A stretch of 64,000 nt of DNA, taken from NCBI RefSeq assembly GCF_963678635.1, contig NC_087070.1:9708539-9772538 (forward strand). The letters are read 5' to 3'. This document shows, in pieces, positions 1 through 13,196 of this stretch; position 1 is the first letter of the stretch; each line of letters begins with the position of its first letter. The notes beneath the pieces are model-generated. The model was not told where the DNA came from. It saw nothing but the letters and a program-made list of their open reading frames with translations, and did no database searches. The position numbers were made by a program, and so were the translations under genes. Origin of the DNA: Symsagittifera roscoffensis. Its lineage: Eukaryota; Xenacoelomorpha; Acoela; Convolutidae.

Positions 1-523
1 AAACTGCCTTCAATTTACGTTAAATTTTTCTAATTTCGCTTTGTCCGCTGGTCATAAGTCAAATATCAGTTCAACCAAACGGGTTACAAATAAGCGTTAC
101 ATGCCCATGGCACTTATTTTTTCTCTAAAGTTTTCGCAACCTAGTTTACGTAGCAAAAAGAAGGACATCGCCATTTCGTTTAATAATTTTTGTAATGAAT
201 TTGAACGCATAACTAAAAATTGTGTTGCTTTTTACGTTGATGGCCTTTTATATTTTTATTTGTTAGATTTCACGATGACCTTTCAGTTAGTAGCTTTGTT
301 TTTGTTTTATACTCGTTTAAACTTTTTTTGCGACCATATTGCTGTTCTATTCCAATTTTTGTATTTTTATTGTTAATTCACTGACGCCATCACTATTGTT
401 TTATTTGGCAGTGTTTTCTGCAAATAAGTTTGGATTATATTTTCCTCTTTTCGAGTTAACACACTTACATACAAGTCAAATAGAACCGGGCCTAGAATGG
501 ATTTTTGATTTAGTAGTGGTAAC
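1..523. other. AT-rich DNA, no gene seen
   Basis: Two overlapping open frames of about 110 codons run here on the + strand, but they are rich in Phe, Leu and Tyr as expected from T-rich DNA, with no domain, no codon regularity and no splice-site pattern. I see nothing else supportable. Confidence 0.5.
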
Positions 524-525
524 TA

Positions 526-1453
526 CCCGGGTTGACCTCCATGCACCAAAAATGCTTATCATACAATTCCATACATCAAGTGCGTGGAAAAATGCTTGTC
601 ATACAATTTTCATACAATTTCTAAAAATGGTTGAAAACTGGTATAAACTTATTTCTGTGGCTGTTTGATTCTAATCAAACAGTCTGGTGATAAAAAACTG
701 AGGTTTTCGTTTTTGAAAAAAATGCTTATCATACAATTCCCATATATGGAAATTGTATGACTGGCATTTTTTTTGATGGTGAAACAAAAAATTTTTCAAG
801 TAATTTTGAAAATTTGGCTCAAAAAAATTTGGCACAAAAAAAATCGAATTTCGTACGCAAACAAACATTTTTTGAAAAATTTTTTTGCATGCAAAATTCA
901 ATATTTTGTGTGCATAACGTAGTCCTGGATACGATAAAATTGGATTTTATTTTCTTTTCATCTAAATTTTTTTTTCAAAAACGCTGAAAATTCCTATTTC
1001 TTTTGTATGGGGTGTTAATGTATGCGTTGATCAATGTCTGATAATTTGAAAACTCAAAAATTTAAAATAAGCACCATTAAAAAATTTTGCCAAAAACTAA
1101 AAGTTTATTGCTTTTGTTATATCAATTGTGAAAGACAGCTGATCTCAGGTTGTTATCTATGCATTACAAATGCAAAGACCGTCCAACCTTTGGTGCTTTG
1201 AGTAACCAAGGTCTTTGTCACTTGTGTTCGGCTGCAAACACAACCGAAAATTTTTCAGAAATAAATTTAGAAAGAAAAAATCAAACTTTTTGCTTTATGG
1301 AAAAACATCTATCATACAATTTTCATTTATGGAAAAATGTTTATCATAGAGATTTCATACAATGTTCTGTACGTATGACATTGTATGGAATTGTATGACA
1401 AGAAGTTTCTCATATATGGGAATTGTATGATAAGAAGTTTCGGTCATCCCGGG
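526..1453. mobile_element. Short TA-flanked inverted-repeat transposon, copy 1
   Basis: The element begins CCCGGGTTGACC and ends with the inverse, GGTCATCCCGGG. Both termini continue into repeats of AAATGCTTATCATACAATT type in opposite orientation. A TA lies directly outside each CCCGGG (524-525 and 1454-1455), which fits a Tc1/mariner-type target duplication. There is no transposase frame, so it is non-autonomous. The interior block at about 913-955 (GTAGTCCTGGATACGAT and flanks) recurs at about 60,337-60,380 inside copy 2. Confidence 0.65.
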
Positions 1454-1455
1454 TA

Positions 1456-4130
1456 CTAACGCAAAAATCAACAGGACAAAAATCTAAGACGGGCCCCAAA
1501 AAACCACATAAATTTCATTTTCTTTAATGATATCTTGTAGTCAACTATATCAAGCGGTTTTCGAGATCAATGATCCTCAAACTGTGTACAAGTAGCCTTA
1601 GAATCTCATGTTTGACGCTCTTTTGTTTTTAAATTTTAAAGCATAAGTTGAACAGGTTCCGAAAAAATAATTGGAGCAACACCAATCAATTGTTTGCTAT
1701 ACTAGTCAAATAATTGTAATTGGGCACCTAGACCAATCAATTATTGCAATTAATTGCAATTAATTGGCGATTATTTTAGATGAAAAAAAAGAATTGTAAA
1801 ACAAGAAATCAATCATATTTAGGAACACCAACAATGTTTTTTTTTTCAGTTGGATGCCTGTAAATCACTAAAACTGACAAAACAGAACAGAACAAAAGCT
1901 CATGCATTGATGCAGGCAACTAATTCCTTGTCCCAAAATTTTTTTTTGGCGCGCAGAAAAACTGCGTCATATTAGTTGCTGCTAATCTGCAGCGGTTATT
2001 TGTTGAGAAGCGGTATTCATTCCGCGCCATTTTATAAACTCCTATCATTGCCTAATAATTGTAATTAATTGATTATTCATCAACCAATTAAATAATTGGT
2101 GAAGGCCTGTCAATCAACTCATTAGACCAGTTAGAATGCCAATCAATTGGAACATGCATGCGATCTTATATAGCCAGTGAGATAACCTGCCCAGTACTGA
2201 TTTAAGATGGAAAGGTTAAAAGCAAATAGTAATTTTAAAGAAATATAAATAGATAGAACATGTAAAGATTATTAGTTAGATACACTGTATCGGTAGAATA
2301 AACGTTTACAAACGCTGTTTTGTATTGAATCGATAAGTTACTCGAATAAAATAACTGGCTATAGGACAGCATTGGCTATAGGACAAGATAAACATCCGCA
2401 CGCTTTAACTGGTCAAAAGTGGCCTTGAAGTGAGTCGTATAGAGCGTTAGCGCATAATAAATAATAGACATAATAAGAATAGATATATTAATATAAAATG
2501 AACCGAGTAAAATAAATAAGAACGGGGTATAAAATAAAATTCGAACAAGATAATTGACACAAATATTGTGTTGTTTAGGGCAAAGTTGATCACTTTTCTG
2601 ATCACTTTAATTTTTTCAGTTTTTTTAAAATTGGTTTAAAATATTTGTTGAAAAATATCTGTTGGATCAATCGTCCTAATTGCGCTAATCTGAACAGTTA
2701 TTTAACTCTGGTTTTGTCTGTTTTGCTTAAGTTTGTAAACAGCGATTTTTTTTCAAAACTTGGTAATTTTTCAGTTTTTGAAGAAAAAAATTAACTAATA
2801 CTGCTCGGGCAATTTTTTTCTGACAAAGTTTGGTGATCGAAGTGATGAAACTCAACGGTTTGTAACTCATTGGTTGTAACGCAAACTTTGTAACTCATTT
2901 ACAATAATTCTTACTAATTCTTTGAGTTCAAAATTAAAAAAAAATTCAAACTGGCATCATTTTAAATACTGCAGTATGGGTTTGAAATTTTTTTTGTTTA
3001 CAGAAATGTAGAAACTTTTTGTAACTTTTAAGAACCTATTTTTGATGCTCAAAGAGAAACTGCAATTTTTCAACTGCGGCGAATCATTCTAAAGCTGCAA
3101 TTCAATTGTTTGATCCTTGAGTTTTTCACTAAAGCGTTCATTATAAATTCTTTATTACTAACAGTTCGTTGAAAAAGTTAGGTTTTTGTTTTTTATAACA
3201 GTTATTTTTTTCGAAACTTTTTTTGCTAAATTTTTTCAAGCTTTTTGTAAAGTTTCACACTGAGCTGTCTTGAAGTTCAAGTGATCTGAAATTTGATAAC
3301 AAAAGTTTTTAATAGTTTTGAAGAATGAAATTTGAACAGACACTGAAGATTTATCAACCTAAATGCTTTTTAATTACGTTATTGTGTTAGAATTGAAGTT
3401 TCATTAAATACTAATTTTATGACTTGGCTAAATTGTTTGCTTACTTCTTTGTCCCAGTGAAAACTTTGAAGTTTTATTAATTGAATTTACCCATTTTTTT
3501 AAATCAAAACTTGAAATCAGACAAAAAAATTTACACTTTTGTGACACAACTCTACTCTTTTGATTTCACTCTTCTTTAGAAAATCTTATATGCAACCCGA
3601 TAAATGTTTCGAGTAAATGGCTAGTTTTTATCCACAAAGATAAAGCAATTTTTTTGTTTTTGGAGAAAATAATAAAAAAAAAGACCTGGTGAATAGATTT
3701 TCTGAATTAATAATCATGAAACAAGTTTTATCGAAAAAAGAAAAAGGAAGTTGCAAAAAAGTGAATATATCAAAACTGAATTGGCTAATTTGTTATCAGT
3801 TAAGCATCCTTTGGCATTACTTTATATCATCTAATTTCGACCGACCAACCATGAAGTTAGTCTAAAGGCACTTTTGACGCCAATATAAACTAACTTTGAA
3901 GGGAAGCGCGCGCTGAAAAAACACAATTTTTTTGTTGAGTTTTCTCAAAAAGTAACCCCCTTGATAAAATCTTAGATCCTTGAAAACAGCAATAAAATCC
4001 TCAAATTAATTAATTTTAACCCCAAATTTAATTTTTTAGGACGTCCAATGCCAAAAAAAACTTGAAATCCATGAAATCTTGTTCAGCTAGTCCTTTTCAA
4101 TTCTCTCCCGCACGATTATATTGTCATAAT
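1456..4130. other. Intergenic AT-rich DNA
   Basis: No credible exon on either strand. Around 1,676-2,155 the motif CCAATCAATTG and its relatives recur many times, including near both limits, which may mark an old small transposon; the copies are direct rather than clearly inverted, so I do not define an element. Confidence 0.4.
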
Positions 4131-4160
4131 ATAGTCAGTATCTATAAGTTTACAATATTA

Positions 4161-4318
4161 TCGATTATAATACATCAAGAATGGATTATAATCATTAAAA
4201 CTTTAATGTCAATATAATCCATTATAATCAATTATAATCCATTTAAAACGAACTATAAACTTTATTTTTTATGCCAATATAATCCATTAAAATTGATTAT
4301 ATTCCATTATACTGGATC
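4161..4318. repeat. TATAATCCATTATAATC repeat cluster, left
   Basis: Repeated variants of ATAATCCATTATAATCAATT occur here. Reverse-complement variants (ATAATGGATTATAATCAATT) occur at 4,965-5,105 and again near 6,810-6,910. The opposite orientation on either side of the C-rich duplication suggests terminal arms of one larger element or foldback structure. Confidence 0.4.
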
Positions 4319-4386
4319 TTTTGAGACGTTATTCATGAAGCTTACAACTTTTTTTCAAAGTTATTTCATTTCCTGCTTAGTGCAGA

Positions 4387-4940
4387 ATGTTACATTTGAC
4401 ATTAAAATTTATATCTTTTTTGTCTGTCTTATATATTTTCATTGAACCTCACCCCCCCCCCCCGTCTACTTAACTCTCCCGCAAGCTGCCTGCTGTTTAC
4501 TTTACCTTCCCCCAGTTTACTTTACACCCCCACCCAGTTTACTTTCCAACTTTACACCAAACCCACCCCCCTCAGTTTAACTTACCCCCCAGTTTACTTT
4601 GTACCCCTTCCCGTTTACCCCCTGCCAGTTTAAACTCCTCCCCCGCAGTGCCCCCCCCCCCCCCCCCAGTACGTTTCATAAAATGTTACATTTGACATTT
4701 AAGTTTATATTTTTTTTTGTCTGTCTTATATATTCTGATTGAACCTCACCCCCCCCCCCCCCCCCCAAGTTACTTAACTCTCCTGCAAGCTGCCAGCTGT
4801 TTACTTTACCCTCCCCCCGTTTACTTTACATCCCCCCCAGTTTACTTTATAACTTTACACCAACCCCCCCCCCCCCCCCATTTTACTTTGCACCCCCGTT
4901 TACTTTGCACAACCTCCCCCCGTTTAGCCCCTGCCAGTTC
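4387..4940 (+). repeat. Tandem duplication (~296 bp period) with C-runs and GTTTACTTT minisatellite
   Basis: Two copies start ATGTTACATTTGACATT at 4,387 and 4,683. Each continues through a TGTCTGTCTTATATATT block, a long C homopolymer, ACTTAACTCTCC and then a minisatellite whose unit is a C-run followed by AGTTTACTTT. The open frames across it (Pro/Thr/Leu only) come from the low-complexity sequence and are not genes. C-run lengths differ between copies. Confidence 0.7.
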
Positions 4941-4964
4941 TAAAAATAAAATGTGTTATAACCT

Positions 4965-5105
4965 GTTATAATGGAAATAGGAATTTTATTTCTAAAATAA
5001 TCGATTTCAGTGCCAAAATAATGGATTATAATCAATTTTAATGGATCATAATGGATTTATTTTTCAAAAATACTCGATCATAATGGCAATATAATCAATT
5101 TCGCG
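4965..5105. repeat. TATAATGGATTATAATC repeat cluster, right
   Basis: Inverse-orientation partner of the cluster at 4,161-4,318, with repeated ATAATGGATTATAATCAAT and ATCATAATGG motifs. Confidence 0.4.
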
Positions 5106-7725
5106 GCATGAGTTTTACATCTGTAATGGTTTACATTGGATTATTTTTGTCTCGGGAATCTGTTAAAACTGATTAGAATCCATGGGCAATCAGTGCGGGC
5201 TCGCATTAAGTTCGCTTCAATTACATTTATTCTGTTCGAAATAATATATCAGATAACTTGGACTATAATGCATTATTTTTATTGTTTAATAGCAAATTTT
5301 AAGGTAAATTAAGCCCCAAAATGGCTTAATTCTGCAAAATCTGTCTTCCTTTTTTTTGAAAGTTTTCATTAATCATGCGTTCATCGCAAAAAATTTACGT
5401 TTTTATCGCTTTTCAAGAAGACGTGTACTTAAGAAGACGTAAGCAAACAGAGCACGTTCAGGTGCACAATTAAAGATCAGTAGACTAGCGTATAATTGCA
5501 TTTTTCATATATTCGAGCGATAGGGCAGTTTTTGTTGAAAGTTTAGTCAATTAAGATAATATAAGTAATTGAGTTTCTGAGAAATTTAATTGTGTCATTC
5601 ATTGTAAGATTTTGATAAGGTTTTTGAGAAAAATCGATTAATCAGCCGTATGTTTGAAATTCAGCTCTATCTGTTGCTCGATAAAATACGCTATTTCGAC
5701 CAAATTTTGCCAGTTCTGATAAATTATGCTGCTAGCAGAATTTTTTGGGGTCTGGGGGGAACGGAGAGATCGCACAATAAAAGGAACGATTTATGCAAAA
5801 TTAATACTCGCTAATTAATTATGCATACCCGCATCTCAGAAAAAGGAAAAGAAGAAATTTTAAAATGATTTCAATTTCTAAAATGCTAACAATATAATGG
5901 ATTTTCATGTTGCCCTCAGACAACGAACAGGAATAAAAATTACTATACGTTCTTTTTATCTTATATAGAATTAATTGTAATTCACTTAAAATCAATTAAA
6001 AAGGATTATGTTTTTTAATTTGTTTTTGTTTCGCTTCGTGCAAACTTTGCATTAACTTTTGAAGTGAATAATTGATTAATGCAGAAATTTTGCGAATCAA
6101 GAGCGCAGTCAACTCGATTTCCAGAACTAAAGCCTTTCAAACTGCAAAACATTTCCATTCCTGGTCCCCCTAACCTTTGCCCTTTTGCCACCTTAACTCC
6201 AACAATTGTCAATTTACCCTTTAACCCGCCAAAGCCAGCCCTGCCCACCAAAAAACTTATCGAACCTCCTTCCACACCCACAGACACACACGAAACAACC
6301 GTCTCCCTCCTCGCGCAAAACGTTTGACGATTTACCACCTTTTCCCTCACTTTTATCCCTTTCTCCCTTTTAAACCCACCACCAGCCCCAACCAGACACA
6401 ACACCAAACAAAACCACCAACCCCAACCCCTACTGTGTTGTGTTTTTTGACCCCCAAGTTTTTTAACAGATTTTTTTTTCAATTTTTTGAAAATTCAGGT
6501 CAAAATGCTATTTTTAGAAATATTTGAAATTTATGCCGTTCGATCCCTCTCAACTTACATGCATACATATATTGTCCAACCCCCTCCAGGTTTCTAAACA
6601 ATTTAAGAATATGGTTTGAAAGCAACAAAATTTAGTAATTTAGAAAGAGTAACAAGAAACAAATTTGAAGAGAAAAAATTTCAATTTGAACAACATCAAA
6701 TAATCTACTTTCGCTTAAAACAAACAAATGACTTTATCTGCATTGAAGATAGCATCTCATTAAAATGGGAAAAAAAGATTATAATGGACCTTTATTGTCC
6801 TTATCTATAAATATAAAAAAATAATCGATTATAATTGAGTTCAAATAGATTTTAATAATTCAACAAATAATGGATTGAATGGTAATATAATCAATTTTAT
6901 ATTGTTCAAAATTGATTACTTTTTAGGTATAAAAAACACTGACAAAAATATATAAATAATTTTTATCTGTGGAACTCCAGTGCGGGATTAAAATTTCAAC
7001 AAAATTGTCAAATTCTTCTAGCAAATGATAATGATTGGCCATTACAGTTAATGTCATCCGAGTACAAATTTTGCATGAAAATCGGTCTGACCCAAGTTTG
7101 GTAGAAAGCCTGGTGCGACGGAATTTTTCACTTTGTCTAGTGGAATTTTTCTAGTTCAAATCTCATTCAGTTAAAGTATCTAAAATTTTACTTTTTCAAC
7201 GTGGTGTTATCTTTTATTTTATTTTCAAATGAATATAAAAATTTGGTAGTGCGTTTAATTTTAATAATTGCATAAATAAGATTTTGATTTGAAGTTTCTT
7301 GCATTATTAGAGCTAATTTGGTTTTTAAGGGTATTTTTGATAGTTTCTGAATTGATAGCCATGAAAGGAAGAAATGAAAATTTTAAAAACTCTGCAAACT
7401 ACATAGAAGGTAGAACGCAAAGTTAAAAATTACGCCCAATCTTTCAGTTTCCGTCTTAAAAGCTTCTCCGATGAAAAGTGTGATTCTAAAAAATATGTTT
7501 TTGAAAATGGTTTCTTCGTAAACTAGTTTTGAGTGGAGTAACATATGCAAAAATGTTTTCACCAATGAGAAGCTTTCAATTTTTATTACCATTTACTTTT
7601 GGCTACTGTTTTTTTTACTAAGTTTCTATAGAAGTCGTCCCAAAATTCTTAAAATCAGCCTTAGTACATATTGGCAAAAATTAACTTGATAATCATTTTC
7701 TTTTGAGCCGTGTATAATTGCAAAT
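5106..7725. other. Intergenic DNA with C-rich tract
   Basis: No supported gene. At 6,120-6,440 a C/A-rich, Pro/Thr-rich open stretch occurs on the + strand, with a Gly/Val-rich counterpart on the - strand. Its composition resembles the minisatellite-like DNA at 4.4-4.9 kb, and it has no domain or splice context. More TATAATCCATT-type repeats lie near 6,810-6,910. Confidence 0.4.
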
Positions 7726-10700
7726 TTGAAAATTGAACTGATCAGGATTTTAAACCAAAACTGGACCATAAGCGATACAAAAATGATCAACGTCATAAAC
7801 AGTTTCGAAAATCTTAGTTCAAATATCACTCAAGAACCAGTTGAATCGCTACCTTTTGCAATTCCACCTTTTGGTTTTATTATGACTGTGAGTTGTTTGA
7901 GTATGTTTGCAATTGTTTCGCAAGCAATTGTTATCATTATATCAATGGGCCTTGAGGGAAATTTCTCTGCGCAAACTATCATGATCGTTCAATCAGTCTT
8001 TGAAATTTTAAAAATGACGATGAATCTACAAAGAGCAGTGTGTGGCTTATCAGGTTAGTTCAAAGTTCAAAATAAACTTGAGTTAATTTCATTTCTTTTT
8101 CTATTGTTGTTGTTCCGACCATTGAAAATGAGGAGGAACTTTGTAATCAGGTGTGTTTTAGTTGTTTTTGGTTTCCGCGCAAAATCAGGTACCACAAATA
8201 ATCATCAAACTGGATTGAGTGATATATCATATTGAAGCACTTAGAGTCGTGATTTGAAACACAGTATAAAAAATTCGAAAATTTTGGAATTTTTTTTTTA
8301 ATTTTCAAGAATGTTTTTGCTTATTTTACTACGACTGTCGCAATTTTCAAGAATGTTTTCTACAAAAATTGTTTTCAATTTGCTTATTTTACTACGACTA
8401 TCGCAAATACCTAATCTCTTGTCTATGTTCAGCTCTTTTTAACACACCACATCGAAAAAACGCTAATTATTTGAAAAATTTGTTGTGTATTTTCAAGTCT
8501 ATGTTCAGAACATACTGTACCACTCGCACAGTAACAGGTTTTATTTTATAATTAAATTTGAGCAATTTATGATGAACAAGCTAGTATGTTTTTTGGTAGT
8601 TATTTTTTTCATTCTTCAGAAAAATTCCTTTTCAAAAACAATCACGTTTCAAATAAGTTCTTCAAACTGAACAAAAAGTTTCAGCAAGTTTCTTGGATTT
8701 TTTGGTTGAATGGCTCATTTTTGGCTGCATATTGATATCGTGTAACCAAAATTTTAATATGGAATTGCAAAAAAAGGAATTGAAATTAAAAATAGAAAAC
8801 AAGCAGATTAGATGCATGTCACAGATCTTTTTTGAAAGAAAATTTTCTTGAAAGCGTTTACTTCTAAAAATCTCATACAAACGTAGAACACCTTTTTAGA
8901 GTATTTTATCTCTTCTCGGTAGATATCTATCAGATAATTTTTTTGCTCTTTATTTATAATAAAAGTGTTGCTATTTACCATTATTTATGATGGTGATTTT
9001 TGTAATATTTTACTTATGTAGTTTTACGCCAGAGAACAGAAACAACTAATTGTTTGTAGGTGGCTTTTTGCTAGCATGTCTCCATCATCACTTCACTCTA
9101 TACTGTAAACTGACAGAAAGTCTCGGCGAGTTAGTGAATACTTTCCCAGACTATATGGCTCTACTTCTAGCTATAGATCGCTATCTGGTGATCAAAAGAC
9201 CGATGTGGTATCGCACAAACTGCACTCGAAACACAGCGTGGATTCCTATTCTGCCTGCAATTTTGATAAGAGTTCCAGACCTCACTTGGATTTTTTCCAA
9301 TGCCTCCGTGATCCCAGTAATAGGCTGCTTCGACAATGGGGTGAGGATTTTACTCCATATTAAGAAAATTGCTTTCAATTTTCGACATTTTAACGTCTCC
9401 ATCTTTCAAAGGGCTTATAAGCCATCACATTCAGGATATCAGGACCACCTCTAAGCGAGCTTTGACATACATAAAGGCGCTTAGGTTTTCCGAGTTCTTA
9501 GTTTCAATTCAAAGTTTCAACATGGGTCAAAATTATTCGCAACTTGGCGAAGGAAAGTTAGTCCATTTTGACTAAACCCTTGGAGTTGAAAGGGTAACTC
9601 CAGTGTACCACAGTGTTATTCGCAGGAGTTTTTGAAAAAAGCCCGTTTTGGTAAAAAGTTTGTTAAACTTTTGGTCAACTATCTCAGTTTGTTTGAGCTA
9701 TGCCAGAACCTTATGATAGAATTAATCGCAAGTTCTCCTGGTGGTTTTTTGGAAAACATCACTTTAATATATATAAAGTTGGAAAATAGTACTAACGGTT
9801 GGTCAGTTTGGAACATCTGGTACACAGAATAGAACAAGAGTTGCTGCCTGCGATAAAAACTATTTACACTTGATTTGCGTTAGGTTTCAAAATTCGGTAA
9901 TTTAAAAAAAATCATTTTCGAGTACATGTGAAACGTACGAATTTAGTTTAAAAAACCGTCGGTTTCGAGTTTTCAGTTTTTAGTTTTTGAAAATTCATCA
10001 TTCTGAAAAATTTTGGGTTATGTTAGCTAACTACCCTGACCCTGATAATTCCTAGTAAAAATAATTCTCACCCGCAATAAAGATTAGCTTAGAAGTTAAT
10101 TTACGCAAAAATTGTACGCTCTTCAACTACTTTTGCAGCATAAAAACAAAATCCAAAAGCTGTTTTCAGGCAAATATAAGCTAAATTTTCATTATTTAGA
10201 GTTATTCTTTCATTTTAAAAAACTGTCATTATTTCAGATAGCCCAAGCAGTGTCTCAAATTATAGTGAATGTTCTGGGATATTCGTCTGTCGTTCTCGGA
10301 GTTGTTTTCTCAGTTATGCTGATTGTTGAGCTTCGAAAGATACGAAACCGTCGGCTCTCACAGCAACGGAGCGAACCTCAAAATCTGCACAAAAAACTGC
10401 GATTTAATTGAAAACGAAGAAGCAATTGAGCATAGTTCTCACTGCAATAAATGTCCAACAAAAAGTTTTTGATTTAAACAATTGATGAACTTGAAAAAAA
10501 AAGATGAAAAAATGGAAGAAAAAAAGATGAAAAAAAGTCGACAAAATGGTTTGAAGATGACGAAATGGTTCTAAATTCGGATCAAAAATATATGAAAAAA
10601 ATATGAAAATATGAAAAAAAGATAGGTTATTAACGCTTTAAAATCTAACAAAGAATCATTGATTTTTCCAAAAACTTGTTAATTAAGACTTTAAAAAATC

Positions 10701-11648
10701 AATTAGTTTCATTTCTGGCTTTCAATTCTGAAAACTTTGTATGATTTGGAAATTGAGATTTTGTCATTAGTATAGAATAGGATTGAGATAACAAGTGCAG
10801 GTTTTGGTTAACAGCCATATTGACAAAAAGGAACAAAACTCATCGACTGCAAAAGCTGACCAAGTATAATAATATAACCATTTTTGAGGGGGAGTGCGCA
10901 GTCAAAAAGCAACTTTTTTGGTAAAAGTGGTGTTTTTGACCAAATTATTTTCAAAAATTGCCTTGCGATCCATAATTATTTTGGAAATCCTTTGATCACT
11001 GTTTACATTATCCTAGATATGCTCTTGCTCTAAACTAAGTAATCTGAAATTAAGAAAGAAAAAAGTTTAGTTGAAAGCGAAATTGATAAAAAAGCGAAAA
11101 CTAGACAAGCTGCATCAAACTCTAAATGATTTATTATTTGATTGACTGTTTTCTTGCTTGCGAAGTTTAATGTTTATTTAAAAAAGAGATTAGCTGGACT
11201 CCTAGTTTCACAACAAATGTTTCTACAGTAGTTTTCGAAAATAGTCAAATTTTATCAAGATTATACAATTATTTAGAAAATTTTTATGGTCCGTCGCCAA
11301 AATATGAGATCTCAAAATAGTACGAATGGAAATCCCTGCCCCCACCCCCTAAAACCGCGCCTCCGCAGAATCGTGATTTTGATTATCTTGCGATCAACGC
11401 ATATTTTCCTTCAGGTCATGAAGGCTCTTCTGGTCTACAACATGTTGTATCTGGTATGTGGCACGTTCTACTATGCTTTCAAGTCAGCAATTGCAAACGC
11501 AGAGGGTGACACGGTAAAACTGCTCGGAGGATTGATGATTATATCTGGCTCAGTTGCTATGATCGTGCAAGGACCTTTGTTTTTGAGCATTGGGACAATG
11601 CGAAATGCATTTTTTGTCACTCTCCGATGTAGATCAACGATTCAATGA
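7726..11648 (+). CDS. Rhodopsin-type seven-transmembrane receptor, 4 visible exons
   Basis: A G-protein-coupled receptor gene, plasma membrane, ligand unknown. Exon 1 is 7,726-8,053: an N-terminus with N-glycosylation sites NWT and NIT, then TM1 (FGFIMTVSCLSMFAIV) and TM2. Exon 2 is 9,060-9,340: TM3 ending in LLAIDRYLVIKRP, where DRY is the G-protein switch motif, then TM4. Exon 4 of my model starts at 10,238 (AQAVSQIIVNVLG, TM5, then a basic loop RKIRNRRLSQQ). The last exon is 11,415-11,648 (TM6 VMKALLVYNMLYLVCG, TM7, short tail, stop). Introns 1 and 2 are GT-AG with matching phases (1 and 0). The junction between TM5 and TM6 exons is unresolved: no phase-0 GT donor is visible before the stop at 10,411, so a small exon may be missing. 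TM7 has GPLFLSIGTMRNAFF where NPxxY is expected. AATAAA follows at 11,655. Confidence 0.72.
8150..8300 (+). repeat. Dispersed repeat, copy in GPCR intron 1
   Basis: The stretch carrying AATCAGGTACCACAAA, then a GAGTGATATATCATAT block, closely resembles 46,125-46,305 (AATCAGGTACTACAAA and GAGTGATATATCATAT). The two share order and spacing over about 150 bp, so this is an interspersed repeat. Its class is unknown. Confidence 0.5.
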
Positions 11649-11654
11649 ACAGTT

Positions 11655-11660
11655 AATAAA
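11655..11660 (+). terminator. Poly(A) signal of GPCR gene
   Basis: AATAAA seven bases after the receptor stop codon; suitable as a polyadenylation signal. Confidence 0.4.
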
Positions 11661-12900
11661 TTGATTCAAAATCGATTCCAAATGAGTCGTTAAATATGGC
11701 CAATACCCTTAATTATATTTAAAATTTGAACCAGTATTCCCAAGATAACGAATGACAATGTTTTCCCAGACCATTGTCAGATTTCCCCACGGAACTTAGT
11801 ATTTCTCCACGGTAAATATAATTTGATCAAAAATTTTTTTTTTCAATTAGGAAGAAGGAAAAAAAAGGTAGCCAGGTGCTAAGCAAGTGGTACTCAGCGC
11901 TTAAACCACAATGTTTCAATAGGAACATATGGAATGTTAAAAGTTTTAAATATGAATAACTTACAATTTTTTGAAATTTGAATTGAATATCCTGTTTTTT
12001 TAAGACAAGGGGGAGTAGATTTTAGAAAACGTCAAATGCAAGAGTTAAACTATTACTATGTAAACTAAGCCAAAGGTGCAGTAGAATTGAAAAAGTATCA
12101 ATGTCAATTATCAAATTCTGTTTCGTTCAACCAGGAAAAAGAAACTTGTTCGTTTCTTAATCAAAGTTTTGAAAGTTTTCATTTATTACCACAGTTGAAC
12201 ATCGATTAAATTTGGTCGTAAAGTTCTTTGGTCGTAAAATTTATACGAACACATTTAGTTTTGCGTTTCAAAACGATGAAAACATTTTGGGTTTGCCTTG
12301 ATGAAATCTTAAATTCTGACTACGAGTTTGCGAAGTTGCTTGAATTTTCTTTGATATGCGTTTTTCGATTGTTCGATATTTGTATGACCTGCGTTTTTCC
12401 ATAGTCTTAGTTATGGAATTCTATAGTCGTTGTTTTTGGTCTTTAATGGTCACCGGTGTACTTATATGTTCTTATCTGTTTATTTTTCTAAAGTAGTCTT
12501 GAGTTGATAAAAATCTATAATCGCATCTGGTCTAGCTTCTAGATGAAATAACTTGGAATAAGTATATTAATTTATTTTGGAATTATTCTACTTCAAATGG
12601 AATAATTTTCGATAGATTAAACAATCAAATAGGAAAAAAGTGCAATCTATTAGTTCAATCTAATTTTTTAAATCCCCTAAAAAGTGGAATTAATCAATGC
12701 AAATAAGGCATCTTGTTTTGTCAGAAACCATTCAAAATAAATGAGTTTTATCTGCCTAATTGAATTACTGACAAAACTTTTAGGGACAAAATCGAGCGCC
12801 TTTGTAATGCATGATTTTATTTCCGGATCTTAGTTTCTGTAAGTTCAGTTGCAGTTTTTCAAGTGCCAATCACACTTGCAGATTGGCGTTTGCCAATTAA
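11661..12900. other. Intergenic AT-rich DNA
   Basis: No exon-like island, RNA gene or clear repeat seen. Confidence 0.4.
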
Positions 12901-12901
12901 A

Positions 12902-13196
12902 TCGAAAATAAAAAATTCGAAAATTGAATCGAATTTTTTCTAGATATAGAACACATCGAATTTTTTCTTTGATATAAAACACAATCATGTTTGCAGAAAA
13001 AATCACGTTTGCAGATAAAATCGAAAATAAAATTTTCAAAAAGTAATGGAATTTTTTCTAGATATAAAACACATCGAATTTTTTTTGTTATAAAACACAA
13101 TCACTTTTGCAGAAAAAATCACGTTTGCAGATTAAAACGAAAATAAAATTTTCAAAAATTGAATAGAATTTTTTTCTATATATAAAACACAATTGA
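12902..13196. repeat. Tandem repeat, ~118 bp unit, 2.5 copies
   Basis: Units begin TCGAAAATAAAA at about 12,902, 13,021 and 13,138. Each continues through GAATTTTTTCTAGATATA, AAAACACA, and AATCACGTTTGCAGAT. The third copy is truncated. The short - strand open frames here repeat because the DNA repeats; they are not genes. Confidence 0.7.

Noticed and set aside
4442-4971. Pro/Thr/Leu-rich open frames over the C-runs
   Set aside because: They arise from the minisatellite and homopolymers and repeat with the DNA duplication.
6015-6482. 155-codon - strand frame and matching + strand Pro-rich frames
   Set aside because: Low-complexity C/A-rich DNA, no domain, no splice signals.
12845-13100. Two similar small - strand frames
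   Set aside because: Products of the 118-bp tandem repeat.
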